A stretch of DNA of 64,000 nt from CATOSD01 sp965203135 (GCA_965203135.1 CBDBBO010000001.1:1612001-1676000); one strand, 5' to 3'. Shown: positions 8,321-18,281, counted from the stretch's first letter. Numbers and translations: made by a program. Notes: a model not told the origin generated them from the letters alone.

Positions 8321-11300
8321 ATGTCCGCCAAGTTCTTCGATGAACCTATTCTGAATTCGCCTTACGATCCTCCAACCCGTCACTGGGAACTGGTGGACGG
8401 CATTCCCACGGATAACATTATCGATGGACGCCGGCCATCCAAGTACATTACGCCTGTGCCGCCAGCCCGCCGACAGGAAGCCGCGCAGAAAACGATGGCG
8501 CTGGGAGTGCCTGAACTCTCTGATGAGGGCCAAGAGTACGACCCTTCCCCAATTATCAACGAGATTCGTCGCAGGGTCGATGTCTGGCGGAGCCTTCCAA
8601 ACCCGAACCAGTGGGGCGTGACACCCGAGACCGCCAGACTGCTACAACACTGGCGTGAGTACGATTTCCCGGGAGTCCGGCCCTTCTTCTGTCAAGTCGA
8701 GGCGGCCGAAACCGTCATCTGGCTGACCGAGGTTGCCGGTCTGCTACGGGATGCCACACCGAGGGCAGACTTTCGGGGGGTGTACACACACGTCAGAGGC
8801 GCGAACGCGGCGTCCAACCCCGAACTGCTGAGGCTTGCCCTTAAGATGGCGACCGGCGCGGGCAAGACCACCGTGATGGCCATGCTCATCGCTTGGCAGA
8901 CCATAAACGCCGTTCGCTACCCCAGGCGGCGGGACTTCACCAAGGGCTTTCTGATAGTGACGCCGGGCATAACCATACGCGACAGGCTGCGCTCGCTCAA
9001 TCCCTACGACCCGGACAACTACTATGAGCATCGCAGCCTCGTGCCGCACGACATGCTGGGCGACATGAGGCAGGCGCGAATCGTAATCACCAACTACCAC
9101 TCGTTCCGACTGCGCGAGAGGGTTGGTATTGCCGCGAACACCCGGCGGTTGCTGCAAGGCAAGGGTAACGAACCGCTGAGCACACTCGAGAACGAGGGCC
9201 AGATGCTTCGCCGGGTCATGCCGGACCTGATGGGCATGGAGAACATTCTCGTGTTGAACGACGAGGCGCATCACTGCTACCGGGAGAGACCGGCAGTGGA
9301 CTCGGAAGAAGGCAAGATGGACCGGGAGGAAAGGGCGGAAGCCGACAAGAACAGCGACGCCGCGCGCGTTTGGATATCGGGCTTGGAGGCGGTCAAGGAT
9401 GAGATTGGCGTGCGCTGCGTTCTGGATCTGTCCGCGACGCCGTTCTTCCTACGCGGCTCCGGCTACCCGGAGGGCACGCTGTTTGGCTGGACGGTCAGCG
9501 ACTTTTCGCTGATGGACGCCATAGAGTCGGGAATTGTGAAGGTGCCGCGCGTTCCCGTAGCCGACAACGTAGTCGGCGCGGACGGCCCCGTCTTCCGCAA
9601 CCTATACGAACACGTAAGAGACAGGCTTCCGCGCGCGGGCCGCCGCTCGGCAGGCGCCCTCGATCCCCGCAACCTGCCTACGGAGCTTGTTTCCGCGCTG
9701 GATTCTCTGTACGAACACTACCAAAAGACCTTCACGCTCTGGGTTGAAAGGGAAATCGTTCCGCCGCCGGTGTTCATCGTAGTCTGCAACAATACCGCCA
9801 CCTCGAAGCTGATATACGATTACGTGTCCGGATTCGAGAGGAAAGACGACGACGGCAACCTCCGGACTGAGCATCTCGGCCACTTCAGTCTGTTCTCGAA
9901 CTTCCACGAAGACGGCAGCCGAAGGGCGCTACCGAAGACGCTGCTCATAGACAGCACGCAGTTGGAGTCGGGCGACGCTCTGTCCAAGGATTTCCGCACG
10001 ATGGCCGCGGATGAGATCGAGCGTTTCCGCCGTGAGCGTGTCCAGCGCGAGGGTTTTGGCTCCGGCGACAACATCACCGATGCGGAGCTGCTGCGTGAGG
10101 TGATGAACAGCGTCGGCAAACCCGGTCAACTGGGCGCGGGAATCCGCTGCGTCGTGTCGGTCTCGATGCTCACGGAGGGCTGGGACGCAAACACCGTGAC
10201 GCACATTCTGGGCGTGAGGGCGTTCGGGACGCAGCTCCTGTGCGAGCAGGTGGTGGGGCGCGCGCTGCGCCGCCAGTCGTACGAACTGAACGATTGCGGT
10301 CTCTTCGAACCGGAGTACGCGGACGTTCTGGGCATCCCGTTCGACTTCACCTCCGAGCCGATGGTCCGCCCGCCCAAGCCACCCAAGAAGACTGTTCGTG
10401 TCCACGCCGTCAGCCCCGAGCGGGACCACCTGGAAATCACGGCTCCCAGGGTTGTCGGCTATCGCGTGGAGCTTCCCAACGAGCACATCGCCGCTGACTT
10501 CGACAAGGACTCGATGCTGGTGCTCACACCCGAGTTGGTCAGCGCCACTCGGACCACCAACCAGGGCATCATCGGCCAGCCGGAGGAGCTCAGGCCGGAA
10601 CACCTGCGGAACACAAGGCGGCAGCGGATAGTGTTCGAGCTCGCCAGGCATGTGCTGGAGACTCGGCTACGCGAACCTGGAGAATCGCCGAGAATGCACC
10701 TGTTTCAGCAGGTGCGAAACATCGCCGGCGAGTGGTTCGACGACCATCTCAAGTGCATTGGCGACACCTACCCCGCGCAGCTTCTGTACCCGGAGATGGC
10801 TAACATTGCCGCCGAGCGCATCAAGCGCGCCATCGACGCCGCATCGCAGCGGATGAGTCCGGACAGCGCAAGCGTCATAAAAGCGGTAGTCGATTCCTAC
10901 ACGCCCACAGTCTCAACCCGATTCGTCAACTTCACCACGTCCAGGGAGCCGCGCTGGCAAACGCGCCCGGACAAATGCCACGTGAATTGGGCAATATGCG
11001 ATAGGGAGTGGGAAGTGGAGCTCTGCCGCATTCTCGAGACGCACCCCCGGGTCACTTCCTACGTGAAGAACGTGGGGATGGGATTCGATGTGCCGTACAA
11101 CTCGGGTTCTCACCAGAGGCGGTATGTGCCCGACTTCATCGTGCGAATCGACGATGGGAAGGGCCATGACGATCCGCTGAACCTGATACTGGAAGTAAAA
11201 GGCTACCGCCGCGAGGACGTAAAGGACAAGTCCAGCACCATGCGCACCCACTGGGTGCCGGGCGTCAACAACCTGGCGGCATACGGCCGCTGGGCGTTCC

Positions 11301-11542
11301 ACGAGTTCGCGCCATCGGTGTACGAGATGCAGAAGGAGTTCGACTCGCTCGCCAACCGGCTGTCGGCGAATGGCGTGCAGGAGACGCCTTCACGGACTAT
11401 GGCAGACTTCCTGGGTGCACGTGTAGGAGCTCTTCACAGCAGCGAGTTCGGGCCCGAAGGTGCTCAACTCTCGACTGCTACCGGAAGGCGATTTGCAGGC
11501 ATTCTCCATGAAGAGTATCAACGGCAACAGGAGAGGCAATGA
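8321..11542 (+). CDS. Type III-like restriction endonuclease/helicase subunit (BPTD_3080-like)
   Basis: 1073 residues. Superfamily 2 helicase motifs are visible: Walker A MATGAGKTT (about 176-184), DEAH box NDEAHHCY (about 313-320), motif III LSATPFF (about 369), motif VI QVVGRALRR (about 643-651). The C-terminus carries a PD-(D/E)xK-type nuclease signature: PDFIV (about 936) and LILEVKGY (about 952-959). This is the architecture of ATP-dependent restriction subunits that work with a beta-class methyltransferase. It is followed by a PIN gene with an ATGA overlap and then the methyltransferase, so the three form one restriction-modification operon. Confidence 0.88.
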   Translation: MSAKFFDEPILNSPYDPPTRHWELVDGIPTDNIIDGRRPSKYITPVPPARRQEAAQKTMALGVPELSDEGQEYDPSPIINEIRRRVDVWRSLPNPNQWGVTPETARLLQHWREYDFPGVRPFFCQVEAAETVIWLTEVAGLLRDATPRADFRGVYTHVRGANAASNPELLRLALKMATGAGKTTVMAMLIAWQTINAVRYPRRRDFTKGFLIVTPGITIRDRLRSLNPYDPDNYYEHRSLVPHDMLGDMRQARIVITNYHSFRLRERVGIAANTRRLLQGKGNEPLSTLENEGQMLRRVMPDLMGMENILVLNDEAHHCYRERPAVDSEEGKMDREERAEADKNSDAARVWISGLEAVKDEIGVRCVLDLSATPFFLRGSGYPEGTLFGWTVSDFSLMDAIESGIVKVPRVPVADNVVGADGPVFRNLYEHVRDRLPRAGRRSAGALDPRNLPTELVSALDSLYEHYQKTFTLWVEREIVPPPVFIVVCNNTATSKLIYDYVSGFERKDDDGNLRTEHLGHFSLFSNFHEDGSRRALPKTLLIDSTQLESGDALSKDFRTMAADEIERFRRERVQREGFGSGDNITDAELLREVMNSVGKPGQLGAGIRCVVSVSMLTEGWDANTVTHILGVRAFGTQLLCEQVVGRALRRQSYELNDCGLFEPEYADVLGIPFDFTSEPMVRPPKPPKKTVRVHAVSPERDHLEITAPRVVGYRVELPNEHIAADFDKDSMLVLTPELVSATRTTNQGIIGQPEELRPEHLRNTRRQRIVFELARHVLETRLREPGESPRMHLFQQVRNIAGEWFDDHLKCIGDTYPAQLLYPEMANIAAERIKRAIDAASQRMSPDSASVIKAVVDSYTPTVSTRFVNFTTSREPRWQTRPDKCHVNWAICDREWEVELCRILETHPRVTSYVKNVGMGFDVPYNSGSHQRRYVPDFIVRIDDGKGHDDPLNLILEVKGYRREDVKDKSSTMRTHWVPGVNNLAAYGRWAFHEFAPSVYEMQKEFDSLANRLSANGVQETPSRTMADFLGARVGALHSSEFGPEGAQLSTATGRRFAGILHEEYQRQQERQ

Positions 11543-11949
11543 TCCTGGTAGACACCGGGCCTCTGGTGGCTCTGATAAATGCCGACGACCAGTTTCATGC
11601 CGAATGTACGGCGATTCTCCCCAATCTACCCGCAATCCCCTTCCTTACCACGCTGGTGTGTTTCGCGGAGGCGATGTACCTGCTTGGAAGTGTTGGAGGA
11701 ATTCAGTATCAGGATGAGCTCTGGGGCTGGTATGTTGATAATAGGCTTCGACTGCACGACTCCACGCCTGCGGAGCTTCACCGGATGCGCCAGTTGATGA
11801 GGCAGTATGAAGATACGCCGATGGACCTGGCGGACGCATCGCTGGTGGCGGCCGCGGAAACTCTCGGTGCACGCCGTCTCTTTACGCTGGATAGCGACTT
11901 CTACGTTTATCGCTTGGAAGATGGCTCCGCGCTGGATATCGTTAGTTAG
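11539..11949 (+). CDS. PIN-domain protein (VapC-like) inside the restriction-modification operon
   Basis: 136 residues. PIN acidic residues are present: VDTGPLVAL at the N-terminus, CFAEAMYLL, MDLADASLVAAAE and FTLDSDF near the end, so an Mg-dependent RNase fold is likely intact. The ATG overlaps the stop of the helicase gene by 4 nt (ATGA), implying translational coupling. No VapB-type antitoxin is next to it. It might be a nuclease module of the restriction system or a stowaway toxin whose control depends on the operon. Confidence 0.85.
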   Translation: MILVDTGPLVALINADDQFHAECTAILPNLPAIPFLTTLVCFAEAMYLLGSVGGIQYQDELWGWYVDNRLRLHDSTPAELHRMRQLMRQYEDTPMDLADASLVAAAETLGARRLFTLDSDFYVYRLEDGSALDIVS

Positions 11950-12014
11950 AAGCGTTAGGCTTAAATGAGTAGAGAGGCCCTTGCCGCTCCAGTTCGAATT
12001 GGAGGGTCGTTCCC

Positions 12015-14798
12015 ATGCCCCGCCGCGCGCGAACCCGCCGCCAGCCCATACGTATCGAATCGTTGTCACATCCCGAAGACTCGCGCTCCAACATCCCCTC
12101 GGCGGAGATGGAGGGGGTCATGGACGACGCTGATCGAAAGCCGATATATGTCGCCTACGAGCGGCGCAATCGCGACCTGGACCCGCAGCTTGTGTGGAGC
12201 GGAAAGGACGAACAGGACGCGAGAGACCTGATTGCGCCCGCGCCGCCGCTGTTCATACAGGAGAAGGTGCACCCCAAGGTGCTCGTCGACGACCTAATGC
12301 GCTTCTCCAGCGACAGCGAGCGGCGCGACGAGTACCAGGTGGACCTGTTCGCGGACTTCAACGGCCTGCCCTCCGAGAGCGCCAAGACCGAGTTCTACCG
12401 CCACGACGCCAACTGGTCCAACCGCATGATCCTGGGCGACAGCCTGCAGGTGATGGCGTCGCTGGCCGAGCGCGAGGGGCTGCGCGGCAAGGTGCAGTGC
12501 ATCTACGTCGACCCGCCCTACGGCATCCGCTTCAACTCCAACTTCCAGTGGTCCACCACCAGCCGCGACGTGCGCGACGGCAACGCCGCCCACATCACCC
12601 GCGAGCCGGAGCAGGTGAGGGCCTACCGCGACACCTGGCGCGACGGCATCCACACGTACCTGTCCTACCTGCGCGACCGCCTGACCGTCGCCCGCGACCT
12701 GCTCGCAGACAGCGGCTCCATCTTCGTCCAGATAGGCGACGAGAATGTGCACCGCGTGCGGGCGGTGATGGACGAGGTTTTTGGGGATGACAATTTTGTC
12801 AGCCAGATTTTCTTCTGGAAGACTAGCTCCGCAACATCTCGCTACATGGCTCCCGTTGGCGACGTAGTGATTTGGTACAGCAAGGACTTCTCAAAAGCCA
12901 AGTACCGGCAGCCTTACACGATGCGATCTATCGCAGACGGCGGTGCTGAGTACAAGTACGACTGGCAAGGATTCGGCTCATTTCGTTCGGCAAATCTATC
13001 TACCGTCCTTACCGGAAGTAAAAGGCTCTTTCGTCCGGCACCCACAACATCTCAGACGCCGTCGGCATCCACAACTTACGCGTTTAGAGCATACGGGAAA
13101 GAATTCACACCAGGGCACCGAGGATGGTCTACCAATCACGAAGGCATGTTGCGTGTACTGAAAGCGGACAGGCTTCTCCCAAGAGATAAGTCGATTTCTT
13201 ACGTTCGCTTTTTCGATGACCAGCCAGCAATTCCCGTATCTAACTTATGGCTAGATACCAGATGGGGATTTGATGCGTCTGACAAACGGTATGTTGTTGA
13301 AACAAACCCACGCGTCATATCGCGCTGCATCCTGATGACCACCGACCCCGGCGACCTCGTGCTTGACCCGACGTGTGGCGCGGGCACCACCGCATACGTC
13401 GCCGAGCAGTGGGGCCGCCGCTGGATCACCGTCGACACCTCCCGCGTCGCGCTCGCGCTGGCCCGCGCCCGCGTGATGGCCGCCCGCTACCCCTACTACC
13501 TGCTCGCCGACAGCCCGGAGGGTCAGGCCAGGCAGGCGGAGATAGAGCGCCGCGCGCCGTCCGAGTCGGCCACCTACGGCGACGTACGGCAGGGGTTCGT
13601 GTACGAGCGGGTGCCCCACATCACGCTGCGGGCCATCGCCAACAATACCGAGATCGACGTCATCTGGGAGGACGCCCAGGAGGAGCTGGAGCCTCTGCGC
13701 GAGGAGTTGAACGAAGCGCTCGGCGAGTCGTGGGAGGAGTGGGAGATTCCGCGCGACGCGGACGACGAGTGGCCGGACGAGGCCAGCGCCCTTCACTCCG
13801 CCTGGTGGGAGCGGCGCATCGCCCGCCAGAAGGAGATCGACGCCTCCATCGCCGCGAAGGCCGACTACGAGTACCTGTACGACAGGCCATACGAGGCACC
13901 GCGCAAGGTGCGGGTTGCGGGGCCGTTCACGGTGGAGAGCCTGTCGCCGCACCGCGTGCTGGTGTCGGGCGACATCGAGAGCGAGGTGGACGAGACGGGA
14001 GTCGGCTACCGCTACGACGGGGACGTGCCGGAGCGCGATTTTGCGGCGATGATCCTGGACAATCTCAAGACATCCGGCGTGCAGCAGGCGCAGAAGTCCG
14101 ACAAGATAGACTTCACGTCCATCACGGGCTGGCCGGGCCACTACATCTGCGCCGAGGGCCGCTACATGGAGGGCGAAACCGAGCGCAGGGCGGGCATCTT
14201 CATCGGGCCGGAGTTCGGCACGGTGACCCGCAGGCACCTCGTGGGAGCTGCCCGGGAGGCCGCCGAGGTTGGCTACGACGCGTTGATCGCCTGCGCCTTC
14301 AGCTATGAGGCCCAGACGACCGACGTGAACAGGATTGGCCGATTGCAGATACTCAAGGCGCGGATGGATGCGGACCTGCACATGGCCGACTCGCTGAAGC
14401 CCGACAAGAAGGGCAACCTGTTCGTGGTCTTCGGCGAGCCGGACATCGAGGTGCAGGACGCCGGCGACGGAATGATTCGCGTGAAGATTATCGGCGTGGA
14501 CATCTACCATCCCGCGACGGGCCAAGTGCGCAGCCACGACACGGACGGTATAGCCTGCTGGTTCGTGGATACCGACTACAACGAGGAGAGCTTCTTCGTG
14601 AGGCACGCCTACTTCCTGGGCGCGAGAGACCCGTACAAGGCGCTCAAGACGACGCTGAAGTCCGAGATTAACGCGGAGGCCTGGGCGACTCTCAACAGGG
14701 ACGTCTCGCGGCCTTTCCCCCGTCCATCGTCGGGCCGGATAGCCGTCAAAGTGATCAATCACCTGGGCGACGAGGCGATGAAGGTGTTGAACGCCTGA
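12015..14798 (+). CDS. Site-specific DNA methyltransferase (adenine-specific, type III Mod-like)
   Basis: 927 residues. Beta-class motif order: catalytic DPPYG at about 166-170 first, SAM-binding DPTCGAGTT at about 451-459 later, with ILGDSLQVMASL between N-terminus and DPPY. Target recognition probably lies between the motifs (about 260-430), where base composition is visibly AT-richer than in the flanks (about 12,780-13,320), fitting exchange of the specificity region. The long C-terminal half (460-927) is acidic and of unknown function. GGAGG precedes the ATG. Pairs with the helicase-nuclease at 8321. Confidence 0.88.
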   Translation: MPRRARTRRQPIRIESLSHPEDSRSNIPSAEMEGVMDDADRKPIYVAYERRNRDLDPQLVWSGKDEQDARDLIAPAPPLFIQEKVHPKVLVDDLMRFSSDSERRDEYQVDLFADFNGLPSESAKTEFYRHDANWSNRMILGDSLQVMASLAEREGLRGKVQCIYVDPPYGIRFNSNFQWSTTSRDVRDGNAAHITREPEQVRAYRDTWRDGIHTYLSYLRDRLTVARDLLADSGSIFVQIGDENVHRVRAVMDEVFGDDNFVSQIFFWKTSSATSRYMAPVGDVVIWYSKDFSKAKYRQPYTMRSIADGGAEYKYDWQGFGSFRSANLSTVLTGSKRLFRPAPTTSQTPSASTTYAFRAYGKEFTPGHRGWSTNHEGMLRVLKADRLLPRDKSISYVRFFDDQPAIPVSNLWLDTRWGFDASDKRYVVETNPRVISRCILMTTDPGDLVLDPTCGAGTTAYVAEQWGRRWITVDTSRVALALARARVMAARYPYYLLADSPEGQARQAEIERRAPSESATYGDVRQGFVYERVPHITLRAIANNTEIDVIWEDAQEELEPLREELNEALGESWEEWEIPRDADDEWPDEASALHSAWWERRIARQKEIDASIAAKADYEYLYDRPYEAPRKVRVAGPFTVESLSPHRVLVSGDIESEVDETGVGYRYDGDVPERDFAAMILDNLKTSGVQQAQKSDKIDFTSITGWPGHYICAEGRYMEGETERRAGIFIGPEFGTVTRRHLVGAAREAAEVGYDALIACAFSYEAQTTDVNRIGRLQILKARMDADLHMADSLKPDKKGNLFVVFGEPDIEVQDAGDGMIRVKIIGVDIYHPATGQVRSHDTDGIACWFVDTDYNEESFFVRHAYFLGARDPYKALKTTLKSEINAEAWATLNRDVSRPFPRPSSGRIAVKVINHLGDEAMKVLNA

Positions 14799-14839
14799 AT
14801 CGCCGGTCGGCGATGAGTGGCACAACAAGAGAGGTTGCC

Positions 14840-15700
14840 ATGCCTTATGCTGAAGTGAATGGCGTTAGCCTGTACTACGAGTCGACGGGGGATGGGTTTC
14901 CGCTGGTGTGGAGCCACGAGTTCGCGGGGGACTACCGGTCGTGGGAGCCGCAGGTGCGGTTCTTCTCGCGACGCTACCGGGTGATTACGTACTGCGCCCG
15001 GGGCTATCCTCCGTCGGATGTGCCGGGTGAGCTGGACGCCTACAGCCAGGAGCAGGCTGTGGAGGACCTGCGCGGGCTGCTCGACCACCTGGGCATCGAG
15101 CGCGCCCACGTTGGTGGGCTGTCGATGGGCGGCAACGTCGCGCTCAACTTCGGGCTTACGCACCCGGACATGGCGCGGTCGCTGGTCGTCGCAGGCACCG
15201 GCACCGGCTCGGACAGTCCAGAGTCGTTCGCCGAGAACGTGGCCGGTTTCGCCGGGCGAATGGAGTCCGGCGGCATGGCTGCGATGGAGGACTACACGCG
15301 GGGGCCGGCGCGGGTGCAGCTTCTGCGCAAGGACCCCAAGGGCTGGCGGGAGTTCGCCGACCAGTTCGCTGAGCACTCGGCCACCGGATCGGCGTTCACG
15401 TTCCGGGGCGTACAGGGCAGACGGCCGCCCATCTACGCGCTGGAGGACCGGCTTCGCGCGCTGGACGTGCCGACGCTGATACTGGTGGGCGACGAGGACG
15501 ATCCGTGTGTCGAGCCGGCCATCTTCATGAAGCGATGCATTCCCGGTTCCGGGCTGGCGATGATTCCGCAGTCCGGCCACGCGATCAACCTGGAGGAGCC
15601 GGACCTGTTCAACCGGCTGGTGCTCGACTTCCTGACGGCGGTGGAATCGGGTAGCTGGGCGCGACGGGATGCGGGGTTGGCGTCGGGATCGCTGACATAG
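14840..15700 (+). CDS. Alpha/beta hydrolase
   Basis: 286 residues from ATG at 14840, preferred over an upstream in-frame ATG because GAGAGG lies 5 nt before it and the protein then begins at the typical PYAEVNGVSLYYESTGDG. Nucleophile elbow GLSMGGN, acid in DEDDP, and histidine in SGHAINLEEPD complete the triad. Substrate unknown; members include esterases, lactonases and haloperoxidase-like enzymes. It stands between the restriction operon and the VWA gene. Confidence 0.85.
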   Translation: MPYAEVNGVSLYYESTGDGFPLVWSHEFAGDYRSWEPQVRFFSRRYRVITYCARGYPPSDVPGELDAYSQEQAVEDLRGLLDHLGIERAHVGGLSMGGNVALNFGLTHPDMARSLVVAGTGTGSDSPESFAENVAGFAGRMESGGMAAMEDYTRGPARVQLLRKDPKGWREFADQFAEHSATGSAFTFRGVQGRRPPIYALEDRLRALDVPTLILVGDEDDPCVEPAIFMKRCIPGSGLAMIPQSGHAINLEEPDLFNRLVLDFLTAVESGSWARRDAGLASGSLT

Positions 15701-15708
15701 CGGCGGCG

Positions 15709-15746
15709 ACACCCCCATCCCCGTATCGAGCACGGGGAAGGCACTT
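15709..15746. repeat. CACCCCCATCC-type extragenic repeat, short form
   Basis: ACACCCCCATCCCCG followed by an inverted ATCGAGCACGGGGA segment. Same family as the elements at 18168, 27468, 40360, 46431, 59086 and 59924. Confidence 0.7.
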
Positions 15747-15759
15747 CTGCACGGCTGAG

Positions 15760-16908
15760 ATGACCTATTCGTATGACTTTTCGGCGCACCTGACGCGGTT
15801 CTGCCGGGCGCTGCGCGGGCACGGGCTGCTGGTGGGGCCGAGCGAGGCTGCGGATGCGGTGCGCGCGCTGGGCGCGGTGGACGCCCTGGATCGCACACGG
15901 GTCTACTGGACGCTGCGGGCGGCGCTGATGTCCCGCCGCGACGACGGGCCGGTGTTCGACGCGCTGTTCGAGCGCTTCTGGGACTTCGAGCCGCTGCCGG
16001 AGAGTTCCGTGCCACGGGGTTTGCCATCGCCCGCCGAGGGAGCGCGCCGGCTGAGGCCGCGTCCGCGCTCCTTCGCGCTGTTGGAGGAGGACCAACGGTC
16101 CGAGGATACCCTGATCCAGATGTTGCGCACCGGAGCGAGCGCCCGGGAGTGGATGGCGGGCCAGGAGCTCGTCGCGTTGGGTGAGGGAGAGTCGGCGGAA
16201 CTGGCGGCGATCGCGGCGCGCATGGTGCGGGCGCTCGCATCGAGGCCAGGACGCAGGCGCAGGCGGCACAGGCGGAGGGGGACGCCCGACCTGCGCGGGG
16301 CCTTCAGGGCGAACCTGGCGACCGGGGGCGATATGGTCCGGCTGCCGCGGATGCGCCGGGTGCCCCGCACGCCACGGCTGCTGGCGCTGCTGGACGTGAG
16401 CGGCTCGATGCAGAGCCATGCGTGGCTGCTGCTCCAGTTGCTGTACGCCGTGTACCAGCAGACAAAGCGCATAGAGACCATCGTGTTCAGCACGAGGCCG
16501 ACGCGGGTGACGCGACAGATGCGGGCGCCGTCGCTGCGGGAGGCGCTGCGGCGGATGGGCGAGTCGGTGCCGCACTGGTCGGGGGGCACGCGCATCGGGG
16601 AGAGCCTGGCGCGGGTGAACTCCGAGTACGAGTGGCTTCTGGACCGGTTCACGACGGTGATGCTGCTGAGCGACGGCTGGGAGACGGGAGATCCGGAGGG
16701 ACTGGCGCGGGAGTTGCGCCGGATGCGGCGCCGGGTGCGGCGCGTGGTGTGGCTGAATCCGCTACTGGGCACACGGGACTACGAGCCATTGGCGCGCGGG
16801 CTGCGCGCGGCCACGCCGCACGTGGACGACTTCGCGTCGGCGCGGGACGTGGCGAGCCTGAAGCGGCTGCCGGCGTTGTTGAGGGGGCGGCTGTCACCCC
16901 CATCCTAG
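15760..16908 (+). CDS. VWA domain-containing CoxE-like protein
   Basis: 382 residues. N-terminal helical region, Arg-rich middle, then a von Willebrand A domain with MIDAS motif DVSGSM (about 212), Thr in SGGTRIGESL and Asp in LLSDGWETGD. This matches CoxE-type proteins, which with the AAA+ ATPase CoxD insert the metal cluster of aerobic CO dehydrogenase-type molybdenum hydroxylases. No CoxD is nearby, but a CoxL-like subunit and CoxG lie at 59166-62352, so the Cox functions are scattered in this genome. Confidence 0.85.
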   Translation: MTYSYDFSAHLTRFCRALRGHGLLVGPSEAADAVRALGAVDALDRTRVYWTLRAALMSRRDDGPVFDALFERFWDFEPLPESSVPRGLPSPAEGARRLRPRPRSFALLEEDQRSEDTLIQMLRTGASAREWMAGQELVALGEGESAELAAIAARMVRALASRPGRRRRRHRRRGTPDLRGAFRANLATGGDMVRLPRMRRVPRTPRLLALLDVSGSMQSHAWLLLQLLYAVYQQTKRIETIVFSTRPTRVTRQMRAPSLREALRRMGESVPHWSGGTRIGESLARVNSEYEWLLDRFTTVMLLSDGWETGDPEGLARELRRMRRRVRRVVWLNPLLGTRDYEPLARGLRAATPHVDDFASARDVASLKRLPALLRGRLSPPS

Positions 16909-17157
16909 CCTTCCCCCATCAAACGCGTGATGCATATTAAAGTGGCCGATATGCCTGTTTAGGGCGGTTTTCGGGCCAAAAGCCGCCAACTTGGCGGGTG
17001 CTAGGGCTGTGCTGAGTCTAAGATGGTGCCTAAACCTCAAAAAAGGGCCATCAAACTCGGTTATCCACATCAGCCTGCTTCTTGTGTGGTAGTTCCACAA
17101 GTCTAATTTGCATCACACGTATCAAGGGGGGAAGGGACTTTCCGGCACACGCGCCTA
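16909..17157. other. Intergenic stretch between convergent genes
   Basis: Separates convergent coxE-like and meaB. Contains partial extragenic-repeat ends at about 16897-16925 and 17127-17143 and one perfect DnaA-box-like TTATCCACA (17061-17069). No gene, RNA or strong terminator is seen. Confidence 0.5.
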
Positions 17158-18120
17158 TCATTGCGGTTCGTCGCCCAAGGTGATTCCTTTGGCGAGGGCT
17201 TGGGCGGCGGCGGTGTAGGGGTCGATTTCGGCGCGCTCGACGCGGGACGCGAGGTCGGCGAGCGGGCCGCCGGGGGATGCGGCGTCTGCCAGCCGGGACT
17301 GGATGCGCTCGGTGAGGGTGCGGGTGAACTCCTCGCGCAGCCGCTGGCCGCGGCGCTTGTGGAGGCCGCAGCCTGCCTGGAGGGTTTCGCGGTGGCGGGC
17401 GATGGCGTCGTGCAGCTCGGGGATGCCAATGCGGCGGTGTGCCTGGGACGTTATCACGGGCGGCGTCCAGTCGGGGCGGTGCTCGCCGATTTCGATCATG
17501 GAGCGTAGGGCGGAGACCATTCGGTCGGCGCCGGATCGGTCGGCCTTGTTGACGACGAACACGTCGGCTATCTCCATCAGGCCGGCCTTCATGGCCTGGA
17601 CGGCGTCGCCCGCCTCGGGCACGAGCGCGACAACGACCGTGTCGGCTACGCGCATCACCTCGAGCTCTGTCTGGCCTACGCCCACCGTCTCCACGTACAC
17701 GACGTCCCGGCCGCAGGCGTCCAGCAGCCTCTGGGCGGCCCAGGCCACGCGGGAGAGGCCGCCGTGCGCGCCCTTGGTGGCCAGGCTGCGGATGAAGACG
17801 CCGCGGTCGAGGAAGTGCTGCTGCATTCGGATGCGGTCGCCGAGCACCGCGCCGCCGCTGAAAGGGCTGGTGGGGTCGACCGCAAGCACGCCGACGCTCA
17901 GGCCCTCGTCGCGGGAGGCGCGGACGAGGCCATCGACCAGGGTGCTCTTGCCGGCGCCTGGGGGGCCTGTGACGCCGACGGTGTAGGCGTTTCCGGCGTG
18001 GGCGTGGGTTGCGCGCACGATGGCGGCCAGGGTGTCGTCGTCACGCTCGAGGAGGGTGAACAGGCGGGCGAGCGAGCGGCGGTTGCCGCGGACCGCGTCA
18101 TCAACGAGTTGGGGAACCAA
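17158..18120 (-). CDS. meaB: Methylmalonyl-CoA mutase-associated GTPase MeaB
   Basis: 320 residues. G3E-type GTPase: Walker A GVTGPPGAGKSTLVDGL, switch regions DPTSPFSGGAVLGDRIRM and ETVGVGQTELEV, base-recognition NKAD. MeaB protects and reloads adenosylcobalamin of methylmalonyl-CoA mutase (or related mutases). No mutase gene lies in the window, so the partner must be elsewhere. Full length for the family and intact motifs. Confidence 0.93.
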   Translation of the reverse strand: MVPQLVDDAVRGNRRSLARLFTLLERDDDTLAAIVRATHAHAGNAYTVGVTGPPGAGKSTLVDGLVRASRDEGLSVGVLAVDPTSPFSGGAVLGDRIRMQQHFLDRGVFIRSLATKGAHGGLSRVAWAAQRLLDACGRDVVYVETVGVGQTELEVMRVADTVVVALVPEAGDAVQAMKAGLMEIADVFVVNKADRSGADRMVSALRSMIEIGEHRPDWTPPVITSQAHRRIGIPELHDAIARHRETLQAGCGLHKRRGQRLREEFTRTLTERIQSRLADAASPGGPLADLASRVERAEIDPYTAAAQALAKGITLGDEPQ

Positions 18121-18167
18121 GTGGGGCGAATCTCCTTGGAGTGAGGATGGCGGTGGGCGGCGTTGCT

Positions 18168-18207
18168 CACCCCCATCCTAACCTTCCCCCGTCAAGGGGG
18201 AAGGGAC
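18168..18207. repeat. CACCCCCATCCTAACC extragenic repeat with partial second copy
   Basis: CACCCCCATCCTAACCTTCC then CCCGTCAAGGGGGAAGGGAC; the second part is a short hairpin (TTCCCCC/GGGGGAA). A partial second copy (GTCAAGGGGGAAGGGACTTT) ends at about 18270, just before ribH, with a short unrelated stretch between. Confidence 0.85.
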
Positions 18208-18281
18208 AATTTGGAAGGCTTCCTGGCAGCGTTGCCTGCGCCTGCCAGCCCGTCAAGGGGGAAGGGACTTTGGAGATAGTG

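Noticed and set aside
13251..14828. Long minus-strand frame across the methyltransferase
   Set aside because: Antisense shadow of a clear DNA methyltransferase with intact motifs.
17061..17069. Perfect DnaA box TTATCCACA in the gap between convergent genes
   Set aside because: Only one box, no AT-rich unwinding region and no dnaA or dnaN nearby; not an origin.
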